DNA of 64,000 bases from Psychrobacter arenosus (GTDB lineage Bacteria; Pseudomonadota; Gammaproteobacteria; Pseudomonadales; Moraxellaceae): contig NZ_LR884459.1 of the NCBI RefSeq assembly GCF_904848165.1, positions 1,054,001-1,118,000 of the forward strand. The letters run 5' to 3'. Positions 26,049 through 35,046 of the stretch are shown here, piece after piece (position 1 is the first letter of the stretch; each line of letters starts with the position of its first letter). Position numbers and translations under genes: made by a program. The notes beneath the pieces are model-generated. The model was not told the DNA's origin, did no database searches, and was given only the letters and a program-made list of their open reading frames with translations.

Positions 26049-27356
26049 TTACCCTAGCTTAAACATAGCAGCGCCATCAATTTTCATATCTACCTTATCA
26101 CCTTTCCACAGCAATCTTGGCGTCGCCTCACTCATACGTTTACTGGTCTCACCTGAATGCTGCAAGGTAATGCCATGCTCATCAATGATAGCGATACCAA
26201 TCACATAGGTATAGACCACGCTACTCTTCGCCTTAGGGGATGCTTCGATATTAAAGACGCACTCGACGACCTGATCCTGGTATTGCATACGCATCTTTGG
26301 CTGTAAGGATGCGATTGAGACCACGCCATTACTCACGGCAGAATAAACCGAAAATACGAGCGCCACCTTACCGCCGTAATGTTTGGCAATTTCGGGGTTG
26401 ACCAATACCACTTCTTTGCCAGGCTCATTGGCACTAGCGACCCGCACATCGCCTTGATGTTGTACGTAAGGCTTTTTGCTTAGACTGCCCACTTCTTGCG
26501 GGGCATGGATGTAGGTCATCGCCTTACCGTGCTTACCGTGCTGCGCTAAGAGGCCCACGCGTAAATCCAAGTCGTCGTTGTTCGCACTGGCATCGCCATT
26601 ATCAACCCAGATAGCCTCCACCCGCAGGACGTCTTTGCTGCCTTTAGTGAGGCTGACTCGGTGCTCGCTCCCAGGTTTATCTAAAGTGATTTTCTTTAAA
26701 TTGATATTAGGTTGCGGCGCAGAAGCTGATGAAGAGGAGGAAGATGATGTTGACTTCGATGCTGATGAAAATGCTGTGCTGCTAGCAGTTGTGGTCGGAG
26801 CAGCCGTTGACTGTGCTACTGGGGCGCTACTCTCCTCCGCCACTTCGCCACCAAAATGGGTAACGAGAGCGGCCAAACCGCCATTAAAGCCTTGACCAAT
26901 AGCATTAATACGCCAAATACCTTGCTTACGATAGACCTGCAGTAGCATTACCGCGCGCTCACTAGCGAACGCTGAGCCTGAAAAGGGATATGCCGCTAAC
27001 CTCTGCTCCGCCTGCTCAAGCCACACTTGACTGGCGCCCAGCTCCTGCATGGTTTGCTGACCTTCGATAGTCGCAGTAATCACTAGATAATCGACCGTGT
27101 TGGGCAACTTATTTAAATCAATATCAAAGCGCTGCTGCGTGCCCATCGCCTGCCAACGTACCGCCCCACATGGGGTAATCGGCTGATTATAAAAGGTCAT
27201 ATAATCATCATTCACTAGCTTTTGCTGAGCATCTAAGCCAAAGCAAGCAACGTCCACTACGGCAGACTGACTGGTAATATCTGCGGTTAAACTAAACTGT
27301 AGTGTAATGCCTAAATCGGTAAATTTGGCTTTTTGGCCGGCGACCATCTGTAGCAT
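26049..27356 (-). CDS. TerD-TerA-like stress protein
   Basis: A 435-residue two-part protein. Residues 1-172 form a TerD-like calcium-binding fold (start M-L-Q-M-V-A-G-Q-K-A, then L-Q-F-S-L-T-A-D and V-D-V-A-C-F-G-L-D). Residues 173-216 are a Ser/Ala/Thr linker with an eight-residue Ser run. Residues 217-435 begin N-I-N-L-K-K-I-T-L and contain V-S-L-T-K-G and D-D-L-D-L-R-V-G-L-L, like the second TerD-type region of TerA. Ter proteins are tied to tellurite, phage and chemical-stress tolerance, but the mechanism is unclear. It is followed 45 bases upstream by a PLD-fold gene, probably in the same operon. No TerB, TerC or TerZ is present. Confidence 0.8.
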   Translation of the reverse strand: MLQMVAGQKAKFTDLGITLQFSLTADITSQSAVVDVACFGLDAQQKLVNDDYMTFYNQPITPCGAVRWQAMGTQQRFDIDLNKLPNTVDYLVITATIEGQQTMQELGASQVWLEQAEQRLAAYPFSGSAFASERAVMLLQVYRKQGIWRINAIGQGFNGGLAALVTHFGGEVAEESSAPVAQSTAAPTTTASSTAFSSASKSTSSSSSSSASAPQPNINLKKITLDKPGSEHRVSLTKGSKDVLRVEAIWVDNGDASANNDDLDLRVGLLAQHGKHGKAMTYIHAPQEVGSLSKKPYVQHQGDVRVASANEPGKEVVLVNPEIAKHYGGKVALVFSVYSAVSNGVVSIASLQPKMRMQYQDQVVECVFNIEASPKAKSSVVYTYVIGIAIIDEHGITLQHSGETSKRMSEATPRLLWKGDKVDMKIDGAAMFKLG

Positions 27357-27401
27357 AAAAACATCCTTGGATAATAGTAGCTCGCCAGCCTATGACGAGG
27401 C

Positions 27402-28280
27402 TTAAATCTGCATTTTTGCATCCCATACGCAAAACTCACCAAACCTTCCCTTTCTGCTTTCTCCACCCGTTTTCCTACCCGCCTCCGAAAGCACCATCTC
27501 CCCGTTTATCTCTTCTAAATAGCCCAACTCCATTAACTTGCTTTTGAGCTCTGGCGTCTTGAGACCGAGAGATTTGGCCAACTTTGCGGTAGTGAGTTTG
27601 TCAGGAGTCGTTGTTGGTGTAGCAGTAGTGGGTTCTTTTTCTTTGTTTTTCTCTTTATCTTTTAATTTATCAGTAGGTTGCTGAGTATCTGGCGCCTTTG
27701 CCTTATCATCTACCTTATTACTTTGCTGCGCAACCGTATTTTTGCTAGCCTTCGGTTGCTCTAATACTTTGGGTTTAAAGGAGTTATTGTCAGGCTTAAT
27801 GGTATCTATAGCGAAATCTTTATTTGTTGAGCTCAGCACCTCTATCGTTATACGCACGGCCTCGCTAATACTAAGCAGGCGCTGCACTTCGTCATGAGTC
27901 TCTTGGTACAGCTCAGTATCCGTATCGCGATGTATTACCACGCCCATTTCATTGTGCTGTTCTTGGCCAATAGTATGGAGTTGTAGACTGGTAATAATAG
28001 CCTCACTAGCATTCAGATAGCACTGGGCCTGCAAGTTTTTGCAGAAACTCGTGCGTAAATGAGTCAGGGTATTGAGCCACTGCATCTCAGTCGGTTGCAA
28101 GTGATTTTTTTGATATAGGATATGCGTGGCAGCTTGCGCACTATCGCGATGTGCTAACAGCTCTTGCACCCGCTCGTTCAGCTTAAGTGTAGGAGTGACA
28201 ATGATTAATTGCTCGGTGGTATCTTGCAGTAGATGCTCTAAATGGTAGGTGGTCGCACTAGCGCTTAAAAACTTGGCCAT
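27402..28280 (-). CDS. Degenerate PLD-fold protein with winged-helix-like tail
   Basis: A 292-residue protein, probably the first gene of a pair with the Ter-like gene. Residues 1-145 look like a phospholipase-D-type domain: Q-L-I-I-V-T-P-T-L-K-L, then L-Q84-A-Q86-C-Y-L-N and I-I-T-S-L-Q-L-H ... N-E-M-G-V-V-I, where active relatives have L-H-A-K-C-Y-L-N. The catalytic His and Lys are therefore both replaced by Gln, so it is probably not an active hydrolase. A Lys/Thr/Pro/Asp-rich linker (170-230) leads to a C-terminal domain (230-292) with T-A-K-L-A-K-S-L-G-L-K that resembles a small winged helix. Function unknown; binding of nucleic acid or lipid is possible. Confidence 0.65.
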   Translation of the reverse strand: MAKFLSASATTYHLEHLLQDTTEQLIIVTPTLKLNERVQELLAHRDSAQAATHILYQKNHLQPTEMQWLNTLTHLRTSFCKNLQAQCYLNASEAIITSLQLHTIGQEQHNEMGVVIHRDTDTELYQETHDEVQRLLSISEAVRITIEVLSSTNKDFAIDTIKPDNNSFKPKVLEQPKASKNTVAQQSNKVDDKAKAPDTQQPTDKLKDKEKNKEKEPTTATPTTTPDKLTTAKLAKSLGLKTPELKSKLMELGYLEEINGEMVLSEAGRKTGGESRKGRFGEFCVWDAKMQI

Positions 28281-28367
28281 GGTTGTGTCCCTTATTTATA
28301 GTCATTATTAGCGTTCGCAGGACTTTTCTGTCTTCTTTCTCTACAATAAAAAGTCCACTACCACCAT

Positions 28368-28432
28368 ACTAAAATTATTTTATATTTAAAATAAATAAAT
28401 TTTTATTTAAATAATACTAATTAATATAGATG
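28368..28432. other. Extreme A+T tract upstream of the Ter/PLD pair
   Basis: Some 65 bases contain only a few G or C and many A/T-tracts with partial self-complementarity (TTTAAAATAAATAAA and TTTTTATTTAAATAA). It lies 90-150 bases upstream of the first gene of the pair and may be a promoter UP-type or silencer-binding region. Confidence 0.4.
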
Positions 28433-28455
28433 CTCTTTTAAATAACCCACCACTG

Positions 28456-28481
28456 AAAAAGGCCTATCCAAAGATAGACCT
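28456..28481 (-). terminator. Rho-independent terminator after the acetyl-CoA hydrolase gene
   Basis: On the minus strand, AGGTCTATC pairs with GATAGGCCT around a 4-base loop, followed by TTTTT. Almost the same sequence ends glnS at 30770-30797. Confidence 0.75.
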
Positions 28482-28542
28482 AATGCTTGCTAAGCGTCAG
28501 CCAGTTCAACCTTAAAGCAATCCAGTGCGACTGGGAACAGTT

Positions 28543-30594
28543 CTACAAGGTCTCGCGCAGGGCATGTTCAAGCAGCTCTGAGTTCAGACCTTCATCAGTT
28601 TCATTATCCTCAGTATCCAGATAGCCCATTCTAATCATAGCCGCACGGACACGCTGTTCGATTTTATCAGCGTCTGTTTCACGATCCTGCCGACTCAAAA
28701 TGCTAGTGAATTTATCAGAGATGTTTTGCATAAACACATCAAAGACTGTGGTCAACTTATCCGGAGTGGTTTGAGTATTCGACTTTAGCCAGCCTAATGC
28801 GCGTACGATATCTTGCTCGGTATCGGTGAAATCACTGCCTAGAGGATAATCGGGTAAAGTACCGTCTTGGCGAAAGGGTTGTAGCTTCGCGCTTAAAACT
28901 TCGGCGGTATTTTGCTCGGAGGCGAGCGTCTCATTAAGCGCTGACTCATGGATTTTACGGTTGTCTTGTGCGGTCGCTAACAACTCCTGCTGAAACTCGC
29001 TATCGGTGATGGTTAGCATAGCGCTGATACATTCGCTATCGGCCGCATAGCGCAAATCGGCGATGCCATATTCGGTGATATAAACGTCGCGCAAATGCCG
29101 TGGAATCGTCAGCTGCGAGACATCCCATAAGATATTACTTTTGGTCTTGCCCCTACTGGTACGGGTTGATCGCAGTAATAGCATCGACTTAGCTTTTGGC
29201 AAACTGTGCGCCATACTCACAAAGTTATATTGACCGCCAACCCCCGAGACCACCTTACCATCAGGCAACGTCTCAGAAGCAGCACCTCCTAGCGCCGTGG
29301 CCATCATACAAGTGTTAAAGAAGCGGGCGTGCTGGCGTTTATAGGTTTCTAGCCTATAGTGCTCGCCTATCACTGAGTTGATTTGACTGATACGCCGCAT
29401 CCCCACGGTATTAGTGGTTGACTCTAGGCTACGCAGCCAATCATAAAATTCTGGCGACCCTAAAAAAAACGCGCCGTCTAAAAAGTGGCCTTGGGTCTCA
29501 ATAAGGTTATTATCGGATTCGGTGGCGTTACTATTAGCCACCCGGCGCATGACCTCTTCATCTTCGACCACCCGGCGCTTCACGATGCCGTGGTTGACCA
29601 ATAGACGAAACCCTTCGTTGAGCATTTCGCTACAGCCATATAACCCCCTATCAAAGGGCTCTAAGCCGCCAAATTCCTGAACAGTAGGGTGATTTTCAAT
29701 ATCAGGAGCTAAAGCTTGTAGCACTCGTCGATAAGTAGCATTGTCGGTCTGTCTTAATACTAGCGCGTGGCAAAGCGCATCCGCCAAAGCGCCAATACCA
29801 ATCTGCAACGTACCGCCATCTTTGACCAAGGTGGAGGCATATAGGCCAATCGCGTAGTCTGCATCGCCTACGGGCTGACGCGGCGCCGCAAATAGTTTGG
29901 CGTCTATAGAACCAGTATTATCCTCTCTATAATCAGCATTTTCCTCACCCGCATCTTGAGTAACGATGACCTCAAAAAGACTGGCGTCAACGATTGCTTC
30001 TCCCCCTACAAAAGGCAGTTTGGCATCGACCACCCCGATACAAAAAGGCTTGGGCGCCCCTTTAGCCGCGATAGCATCAAGCGTATCTAAGGTCAGGTCA
30101 GTGTTGCAAGCTAAGGAATAATTGCCCTGATTATCTTGCGCTAATTTTTGCACGACGACATTAATATCGCGTGAAGCTAAAGCTTCTGGCACATGGGTAT
30201 AATTGAGACTGGCATAAAAGCTCTGCGCGCTAAGACTGTCAAGTAAAGCTCCCGAACTCATATAGAACTCTTGTACTTGGATATTATCAGGCAAACTATC
30301 GCTACTATTGGCCTCCGCATATTTCAGGCGCGGAAAGTCTGCCCCATAGAGCCGCTCAACAAAGGGCGTCAAAAAGCGCTTTTCTAATTCAGACTTGCCC
30401 TCGGGTGGATTCAAAGACAAGGCGGTATAAATAGCCAGCTTGCGCGAGGGGTCATTCGCCACCTGGTCATAGAGGGCGTTAAGTAAATAATACGGCTTGC
30501 CCAATCCTAGCGGCGTCGCTAAACGAATGGGGCCGGTAATGTTTTGCAGTATTTGCGCGACGGCAGCGTCAATAGAATCGGTTATTATTGTCAT
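28543..30594 (-). CDS. Acetyl-CoA hydrolase/transferase family protein (long form)
   Basis: A 683-residue protein of the class I CoA-transferase fold. The two-domain CoA-transferase region shows L-Q-I-G-I-G-A-L-A-D-A-L, F-G-G-L-E-P-F-D-R-G-L-Y-G-C-S-E-M-L-N-E (likely catalytic Glu region), and the C-terminal signature G-V-G-G-Q-Y-N-F-V-S-M-A followed by Y-I-T-E-Y-G-I-A-D-L-R. Ach1-type enzymes are near 500 residues; this one has a longer N-terminal half and a C-terminal tail (570-683). It may move CoA between acetate and succinate or other acids; the true substrate is open. It is encoded as a single gene between glnS and the Ter/PLD pair. Confidence 0.82.
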   Translation of the reverse strand: MTIITDSIDAAVAQILQNITGPIRLATPLGLGKPYYLLNALYDQVANDPSRKLAIYTALSLNPPEGKSELEKRFLTPFVERLYGADFPRLKYAEANSSDSLPDNIQVQEFYMSSGALLDSLSAQSFYASLNYTHVPEALASRDINVVVQKLAQDNQGNYSLACNTDLTLDTLDAIAAKGAPKPFCIGVVDAKLPFVGGEAIVDASLFEVIVTQDAGEENADYREDNTGSIDAKLFAAPRQPVGDADYAIGLYASTLVKDGGTLQIGIGALADALCHALVLRQTDNATYRRVLQALAPDIENHPTVQEFGGLEPFDRGLYGCSEMLNEGFRLLVNHGIVKRRVVEDEEVMRRVANSNATESDNNLIETQGHFLDGAFFLGSPEFYDWLRSLESTTNTVGMRRISQINSVIGEHYRLETYKRQHARFFNTCMMATALGGAASETLPDGKVVSGVGGQYNFVSMAHSLPKAKSMLLLRSTRTSRGKTKSNILWDVSQLTIPRHLRDVYITEYGIADLRYAADSECISAMLTITDSEFQQELLATAQDNRKIHESALNETLASEQNTAEVLSAKLQPFRQDGTLPDYPLGSDFTDTEQDIVRALGWLKSNTQTTPDKLTTVFDVFMQNISDKFTSILSRQDRETDADKIEQRVRAAMIRMGYLDTEDNETDEGLNSELLEHALRETL

Positions 30595-30769
30595 AAGGGC
30601 TCTATTATTAGGCAGATAAACGGGAAATAAAAATAGTATCGAAAGTCATTAACCTAATAATGCCTGACTTTAAAATTGAAAAGTAGCTTAAGCTATTATT
30701 TTTATCACTCCCTTAAAGCTTATCTGTCAAAGCTCATTCATCAAACATTGCTTATCAAAGCTCACCCAT

Positions 30770-30797
30770 AAAAAAAGGCCTACCCAAAGGTAGACCT
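30770..30797 (-). terminator. Rho-independent terminator after glnS
   Basis: On the minus strand, AGGTCTACC pairs with GGTAGGCCT around a short loop, followed by seven T. It closely matches the terminator at 28456-28481. Confidence 0.8.
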
Positions 30798-30843
30798 AAT
30801 TCTTTTTATTAACCATTAACCCGTTATCTAGCCAGCCATAAAC

Positions 30844-32586
30844 TTAAGCTGGTTTAAAAGTATCGCGTAAGCTAACGATTTGGTTAAACACCGGTTTGTC
30901 ATTGCTATGGTCTTCGTTATCCGCAATGAAATAGCCTTCACGCTCAAACTGGAAGCGCGTACCCGCAGCGCTATTAGCCAATGACGGCTCAACGACCGCT
31001 TCTAATACGGTTAGCGAATTTGGGTTCAACGCATCGTGCACATCGCTGACACTGCTTGGGTCTGCTACCGCAAACAGTTGCTCGTAGAGACGTACAGTAG
31101 CAGGCACCCCTTGGCTCGCCGACACCCAATGAATCACGCCTTTTACTTTGCGGTCTTCGGGATTTTTACCCAAAGTCGTTGGATCGATAGTCGCTTTTAA
31201 TTCAACCACATTGCCCGCATCGTCTAGCACATGCTCAGTGATCGCTAACACGTAAGTATTGCGCAGGCGAATCTCTGGTTTCTCTGGTGACAGACGTTTA
31301 TAGCCTTTAGGTGGCTCAAGCTCATAGTCGCCTTGATCGATATAAATGGTTTCAGTGAAAGGAATTTCACGTTCGCCCATATCGACATTTGGATGATTGG
31401 GTTGCGTTAACCACAGGGTATTTTGCTCATTATCCCAACGGGCTACGACACCCTCATCTTTTAAGCTGTCCCACTCTTTAAGCGCTTCATCAAAGTTGGT
31501 GATGGTCACTTTTAGAGGCTTTAATACGGCCATACCACGTGCAGTAGTGGTCTCTAAGGACTGACGAATACTGAATTCAAGTAAGCGGAAATCCACTACC
31601 CCATCTGACTTCGCCACGCCAACGCGATCACAGAAATCACGTAAGCCTTCTGGCGTATAACCGCGGCGACGCATACCTGCGATAGTCGGCATACGTGGAT
31701 CATCCCAACCGCTCACGATATTTTCGTCGACCAATTGCTTTAATTTACGCTTACTGGTCAAAGTATGGTCGACGTTTAGACGGCTAAATTCATACTGATG
31801 CGGCGCTAGTTTGATACCGCCTTTCTCACCGATTTTCTCGACCGCCCAATCATAGAACGGACGGTGATCGGCAAACTCTAGCGTACAGATCGAATGGGTA
31901 ATGCCTTCAATCGCATCCGATAAAGGATGGGCGAAGTCATACATAGGATAGATACACCACTTGTCGCCAGTTTGATGGTGCGACTGGTGCATCACGCGAT
32001 AGATAATCGGATCGCGCATGTTCATATTTGGGCTTGCCATATCGATTTTGGCACGTAATACGGCTTCGCCCTCTTTAAACTTGCCGTTTTTCATATCATC
32101 AAATAATTGCAAGTTTTCAGCGATAGTGGCCTCACGATGGGTTGACGGCTTGCCTACTTCTGCAAATGAGCCGCGATTATCACGAATTTGCTCAAGGGTC
32201 TGTAGATCCACATAGGCATCACCCTGCTCGATAAGCTGGACTGCCCAAGCATACAATTGGTCAAAATAGCTAGACGCATGACGCGCTTCCCCTGACCACT
32301 CAAAGCCTAACCACTGCACATCATTCTTAATGTTATCAATATAGTCTTGCTTTTCAGCGGTCGGGTTGGTGTCGTCATAGCGTAAGTTACAAACGCCGCC
32401 AAACTCATCGGCAATACCAAAGTTTAGGCAAATAGACTTTACATGGCCTAGATGCAGATAACCGTTAGGCTCTGGTGGAAAACGAGTGACGATCTGCTGG
32501 TATTTCTGCGCCGCTATGTCTTCTCTAATAATTTGACGAATAAAGTCATTTTTTTGTTCAGCGGGCTTGGTTGAGTGGTCACTCAT
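30844..32586 (-). CDS. glnS: Glutaminyl-tRNA synthetase
   Basis: Class I aminoacyl-tRNA synthetase that charges tRNA-Gln. The 580-residue product shows T-R-F-P-P-E-P-N-G-Y-L-H-L-G-H (HIGH motif), the glutamine/tRNA acceptor-binding segment F-D-D-T-N-P type (here Y-D-D-T-N-P-T-A-E-K), V-T-H-S type (I-T-H-S-I-C-T-L-E-F), the KMSKS-equivalent L-T-S-K-R-K-L, and the C-terminal beta-barrel anticodon domains. Length is close to the usual 550-580. It is cytoplasmic and monocistronic, with its own terminator. Confidence 0.97.
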   Translation of the reverse strand: MSDHSTKPAEQKNDFIRQIIREDIAAQKYQQIVTRFPPEPNGYLHLGHVKSICLNFGIADEFGGVCNLRYDDTNPTAEKQDYIDNIKNDVQWLGFEWSGEARHASSYFDQLYAWAVQLIEQGDAYVDLQTLEQIRDNRGSFAEVGKPSTHREATIAENLQLFDDMKNGKFKEGEAVLRAKIDMASPNMNMRDPIIYRVMHQSHHQTGDKWCIYPMYDFAHPLSDAIEGITHSICTLEFADHRPFYDWAVEKIGEKGGIKLAPHQYEFSRLNVDHTLTSKRKLKQLVDENIVSGWDDPRMPTIAGMRRRGYTPEGLRDFCDRVGVAKSDGVVDFRLLEFSIRQSLETTTARGMAVLKPLKVTITNFDEALKEWDSLKDEGVVARWDNEQNTLWLTQPNHPNVDMGEREIPFTETIYIDQGDYELEPPKGYKRLSPEKPEIRLRNTYVLAITEHVLDDAGNVVELKATIDPTTLGKNPEDRKVKGVIHWVSASQGVPATVRLYEQLFAVADPSSVSDVHDALNPNSLTVLEAVVEPSLANSAAGTRFQFEREGYFIADNEDHSNDKPVFNQIVSLRDTFKPA

Positions 32587-33203
32587 TGGCTGGGTGCTCC
32601 TAACACGGTACGAGTCGTCTGCCGTATTGCGGCGACAACTAACTAAGTATGAAATAAAGGGATAATAAATACTGATGGCACTATTAACTTAACTATCAGC
32701 GATGTAGCTATAAAAACACAATGAAGACAAATAATATGGGGCATATCTTACCGATAACAACCGCTAGGGACAACTGTTGTCTTCTGGCAAACGGTCTATT
32801 ATGTCTCAACTTTACCTAAACCCCTAACCCATAAAGCGAAACCTAGTATTAAGCCCCTAATTCGTAACTGGCGGGCTAATGACACCTAGTTGCACATAGT
32901 GCCTTATTCTATCAGCAATCTTGCTACTTTGAGCGCCTCATTAACAGCCTGATACATGACAGCTCGCCAAAAAGTCGTTAGACTACGGCTAATCAATGGG
33001 CTTGTATGAATGGATTATCATTTATCAAGTCATGAACGATCAGTTAGACTATTTATAATAAGTTTATGCGGCTCACTTAGTCTAGACCATGCCCCTCTAT
33101 ATTCAGTAACGAGTACTTATTTAGCAATGAGTAATCTTAAGCTGCGGGGCATCGTTTAAATTTTTGCTAATTTTTGCGCCCATCAAATCAACAAGGATAA
33201 GAT
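32587..33203. other. Long divergent intergenic region (glnS / PPIase)
   Basis: About 617 bases holding promoters for glnS (minus) and the PPIase gene (plus). No ORF, tRNA-like fold or clear terminator was seen. It has several T-rich and A-rich stretches but no strong repeat. Longer than needed for two simple promoters. Confidence 0.4.
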
Positions 33204-33851
33204 GTGACTGCCATTAAAATGTTAAATCTTAGAACACTAGGCTATTCGAGTCTGCTATTGCCAATCCTACTAGCGGGTTGCGCAAATTCTACTGTAAACG
33301 CCAATTCAACTACTAAACCAAACCTCAAGGAGCAACACATGAGTGACATGCCAGTCGTACAACTCGATACTACTATGGGTGCTATCACCATCGAATTGAA
33401 TGAAAAAGCTGCCCCAAAAACGGTCGCAAACTTCTTAAACTATGTGAATGCCGGTCACTATAATGGCACTATCTTCCATCGCGTTATCCCAGGCTTTATG
33501 GTTCAGGGCGGCGGTATGGATGCGGATATGAATGAGAAAAAGACCAACGCTCCTATCGAAATCGAAGCGGATAACGGTCTAAAAAATGACCTAGGCACTA
33601 TCGCTATGGCGCGTACGCAAGATCCTAACTCTGCGACCAGCCAATTCTTCATCAACGTAAAAGACAACGACTTCTTAAACCATTCTGGCAAAAGCATGCA
33701 GGGTTGGGGCTATACCGTATTTGGTAAAGTCACTAGCGGTATGGACGTAGTACAGAAAATCGAAGGCGTTCCTACTGGTCGTTTTGGTATGCATGCTGAT
33801 GTGCCAAAAGAGCCTGTTATCATTAATTCGGCTAAAGTTATTAGCGAATAA
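33204..33851 (+). CDS. ppiB: Cyclophilin-type peptidyl-prolyl cis-trans isomerase, lipoprotein form with internal start
   Basis: Cyclophilin that speeds proline isomerisation during folding. From the GTG at 33204 (AAGGA 6 bases upstream) it is 215 residues with a lipoprotein signal (lipobox L-L-A-G-C at about 26) and an Asn/Thr/Ser-rich linker. The cyclophilin domain (50-215) shows [21 protein letters not shown] and V-F-G-K-V. An internal ATG at 33339 in the same frame has the stronger site AAGGAG with 6-base spacing, and would yield a 170-residue protein of normal cytosolic PpiB size ([11 protein letters not shown]). Both products are plausible. The next gene is lpxH, as in the common ppiB-lpxH pairing. 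Confidence 0.9.
   Translation: MTAIKMLNLRTLGYSSLLLPILLAGCANSTVNANSTTKPNLKEQHMSDMPVVQLDTTMGAITIELNEKAAPKTVANFLNYVNAGHYNGTIFHRVIPGFMVQGGGMDADMNEKKTNAPIEIEADNGLKNDLGTIAMARTQDPNSATSQFFINVKDNDFLNHSGKSMQGWGYTVFGKVTSGMDVVQKIEGVPTGRFGMHADVPKEPVIINSAKVISE
33321..33341 (+). promoter_or_regulatory. Internal ribosome binding site and ATG for a cytosolic PpiB
   Basis: AAGGAG (33327-33332) with a 6-base spacer precedes the in-frame ATG at 33339, inside the longer lipoprotein reading frame. It is better than the site for the upstream GTG. The downstream frame corresponds to a complete cytosolic cyclophilin. Confidence 0.65.
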
Positions 33852-33998
33852 TTTATTAGCGAGTAAGTTACCCGCTAGTACAAGGTTAGCGATTAGACCT
33901 GCTAGTATTCCCTACCCATTAGCCTCTAGTTGCTAACGATTAGCCAATAGCTTACCCGCTATAGCCATAACCCCGTAAACTCAATAGGTTGTTATTCG

Positions 33999-34910
33999 AT
34001 GACCCCATTTAGAGATTACCATCATTTAGTTACGACCCGCCCGCATGATGTGCAGCAGGTCATGATTAGTGATTTGCATTTGTCTGCCTCAGAGCCTGCC
34101 TTAGTGCAGGCTTTTTTGTCATTACTGAGCGACTTGCAAGCCCTACCCCAGCTACGTTGCCTATATATCTTAGGCGATTGGTTTGACGCTTGGATTGGCG
34201 ATGATGCTTATCTGTCGTTGAGCGATGCTGAAAAAGCCAACCATTGGATAACTCCGCTGATAGAGCAACTCAAACAATTGCGCCTACAAGGTTGCGATAT
34301 TTTCGTCATGCATGGCAATCGTGATTTTCTGATTGGTCAGCCATTCTGCAACACTTTTGGTGGGCTATTAATCGACGAGCCCTACGATATTCAAATCGGC
34401 AGCCAACACTTCCGCTTAGAGCACGGCGATGCCCTTTGTACCGACGATCATGCTTATCAACGTTTTCGTAAACTGATGCGCAATCGCTTGGTACAGTGGT
34501 ATCTGCTGAATAAATCTTTAGAGAAACGCCAAAAAATAGCGGCGAAGATGCGGCAAAAGAGCAAGACCGACACAGCCCGTAAAACTGAATTTATTATGGA
34601 TGTTAATGAGGGCGCCGTAGCACAAGTCATGCTAGCGTATGATGGTCTGTTGCATGGCCATACGCATCGACCTGATATTCATCCCGTACCTAATAGCTCT
34701 CAAAGTATTAGCATTAAGCAAAGCATTGTTGCTAATAATAAAGATGACACTGAGAACACCCATAAGACCCGCTATGTTCTGGGGGATTGGCGAGTGTTAA
34801 ATAGTGGCACCTCCCGTGAAAAAGTCGAGGCTGTGATTGGGGTGGTCGTTGCTGAAGCAGATGAAGTAACTAGCGATGAAACTTTTATGATGGTTTGTTA
34901 TACGAATTAG
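33999..34910 (+). CDS. lpxH: UDP-2,3-diacylglucosamine diphosphatase
   Basis: Calcineurin-like phosphoesterase that releases lipid X from UDP-2,3-diacylglucosamine in lipid A synthesis, at the inner face of the membrane. The 303-residue product has V-M-I-S-D-L-H-L (metal site 1), Y-I-L-G-D-W-F-D-A-W-I-G-D-D (site 2), M-H-G-N-R-D-F-L, L-E-H-G-D-A-L and L-L-H-G-H-T-H-R-P. It is about 60 residues longer than E. coli LpxH, mainly from an N-terminal extension and an insertion near 227-250 plus an acidic tail. It is downstream of ppiB, 147 bases away. Confidence 0.93.
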   Translation: MTPFRDYHHLVTTRPHDVQQVMISDLHLSASEPALVQAFLSLLSDLQALPQLRCLYILGDWFDAWIGDDAYLSLSDAEKANHWITPLIEQLKQLRLQGCDIFVMHGNRDFLIGQPFCNTFGGLLIDEPYDIQIGSQHFRLEHGDALCTDDHAYQRFRKLMRNRLVQWYLLNKSLEKRQKIAAKMRQKSKTDTARKTEFIMDVNEGAVAQVMLAYDGLLHGHTHRPDIHPVPNSSQSISIKQSIVANNKDDTENTHKTRYVLGDWRVLNSGTSREKVEAVIGVVVAEADEVTSDETFMMVCYTN

Positions 34911-35046
34911 AAGCTTTCTTTAGCAGCTAACTTTATAGAAGACCTTTATGAACTTTTATAAATTCTGATTGATATAGATTTTTGCTGTCTGTCACTTTAA
35001 GCTGAATAGAATGCTAGACTAAGGTATGTCCGCAATTGAGAAAGAA

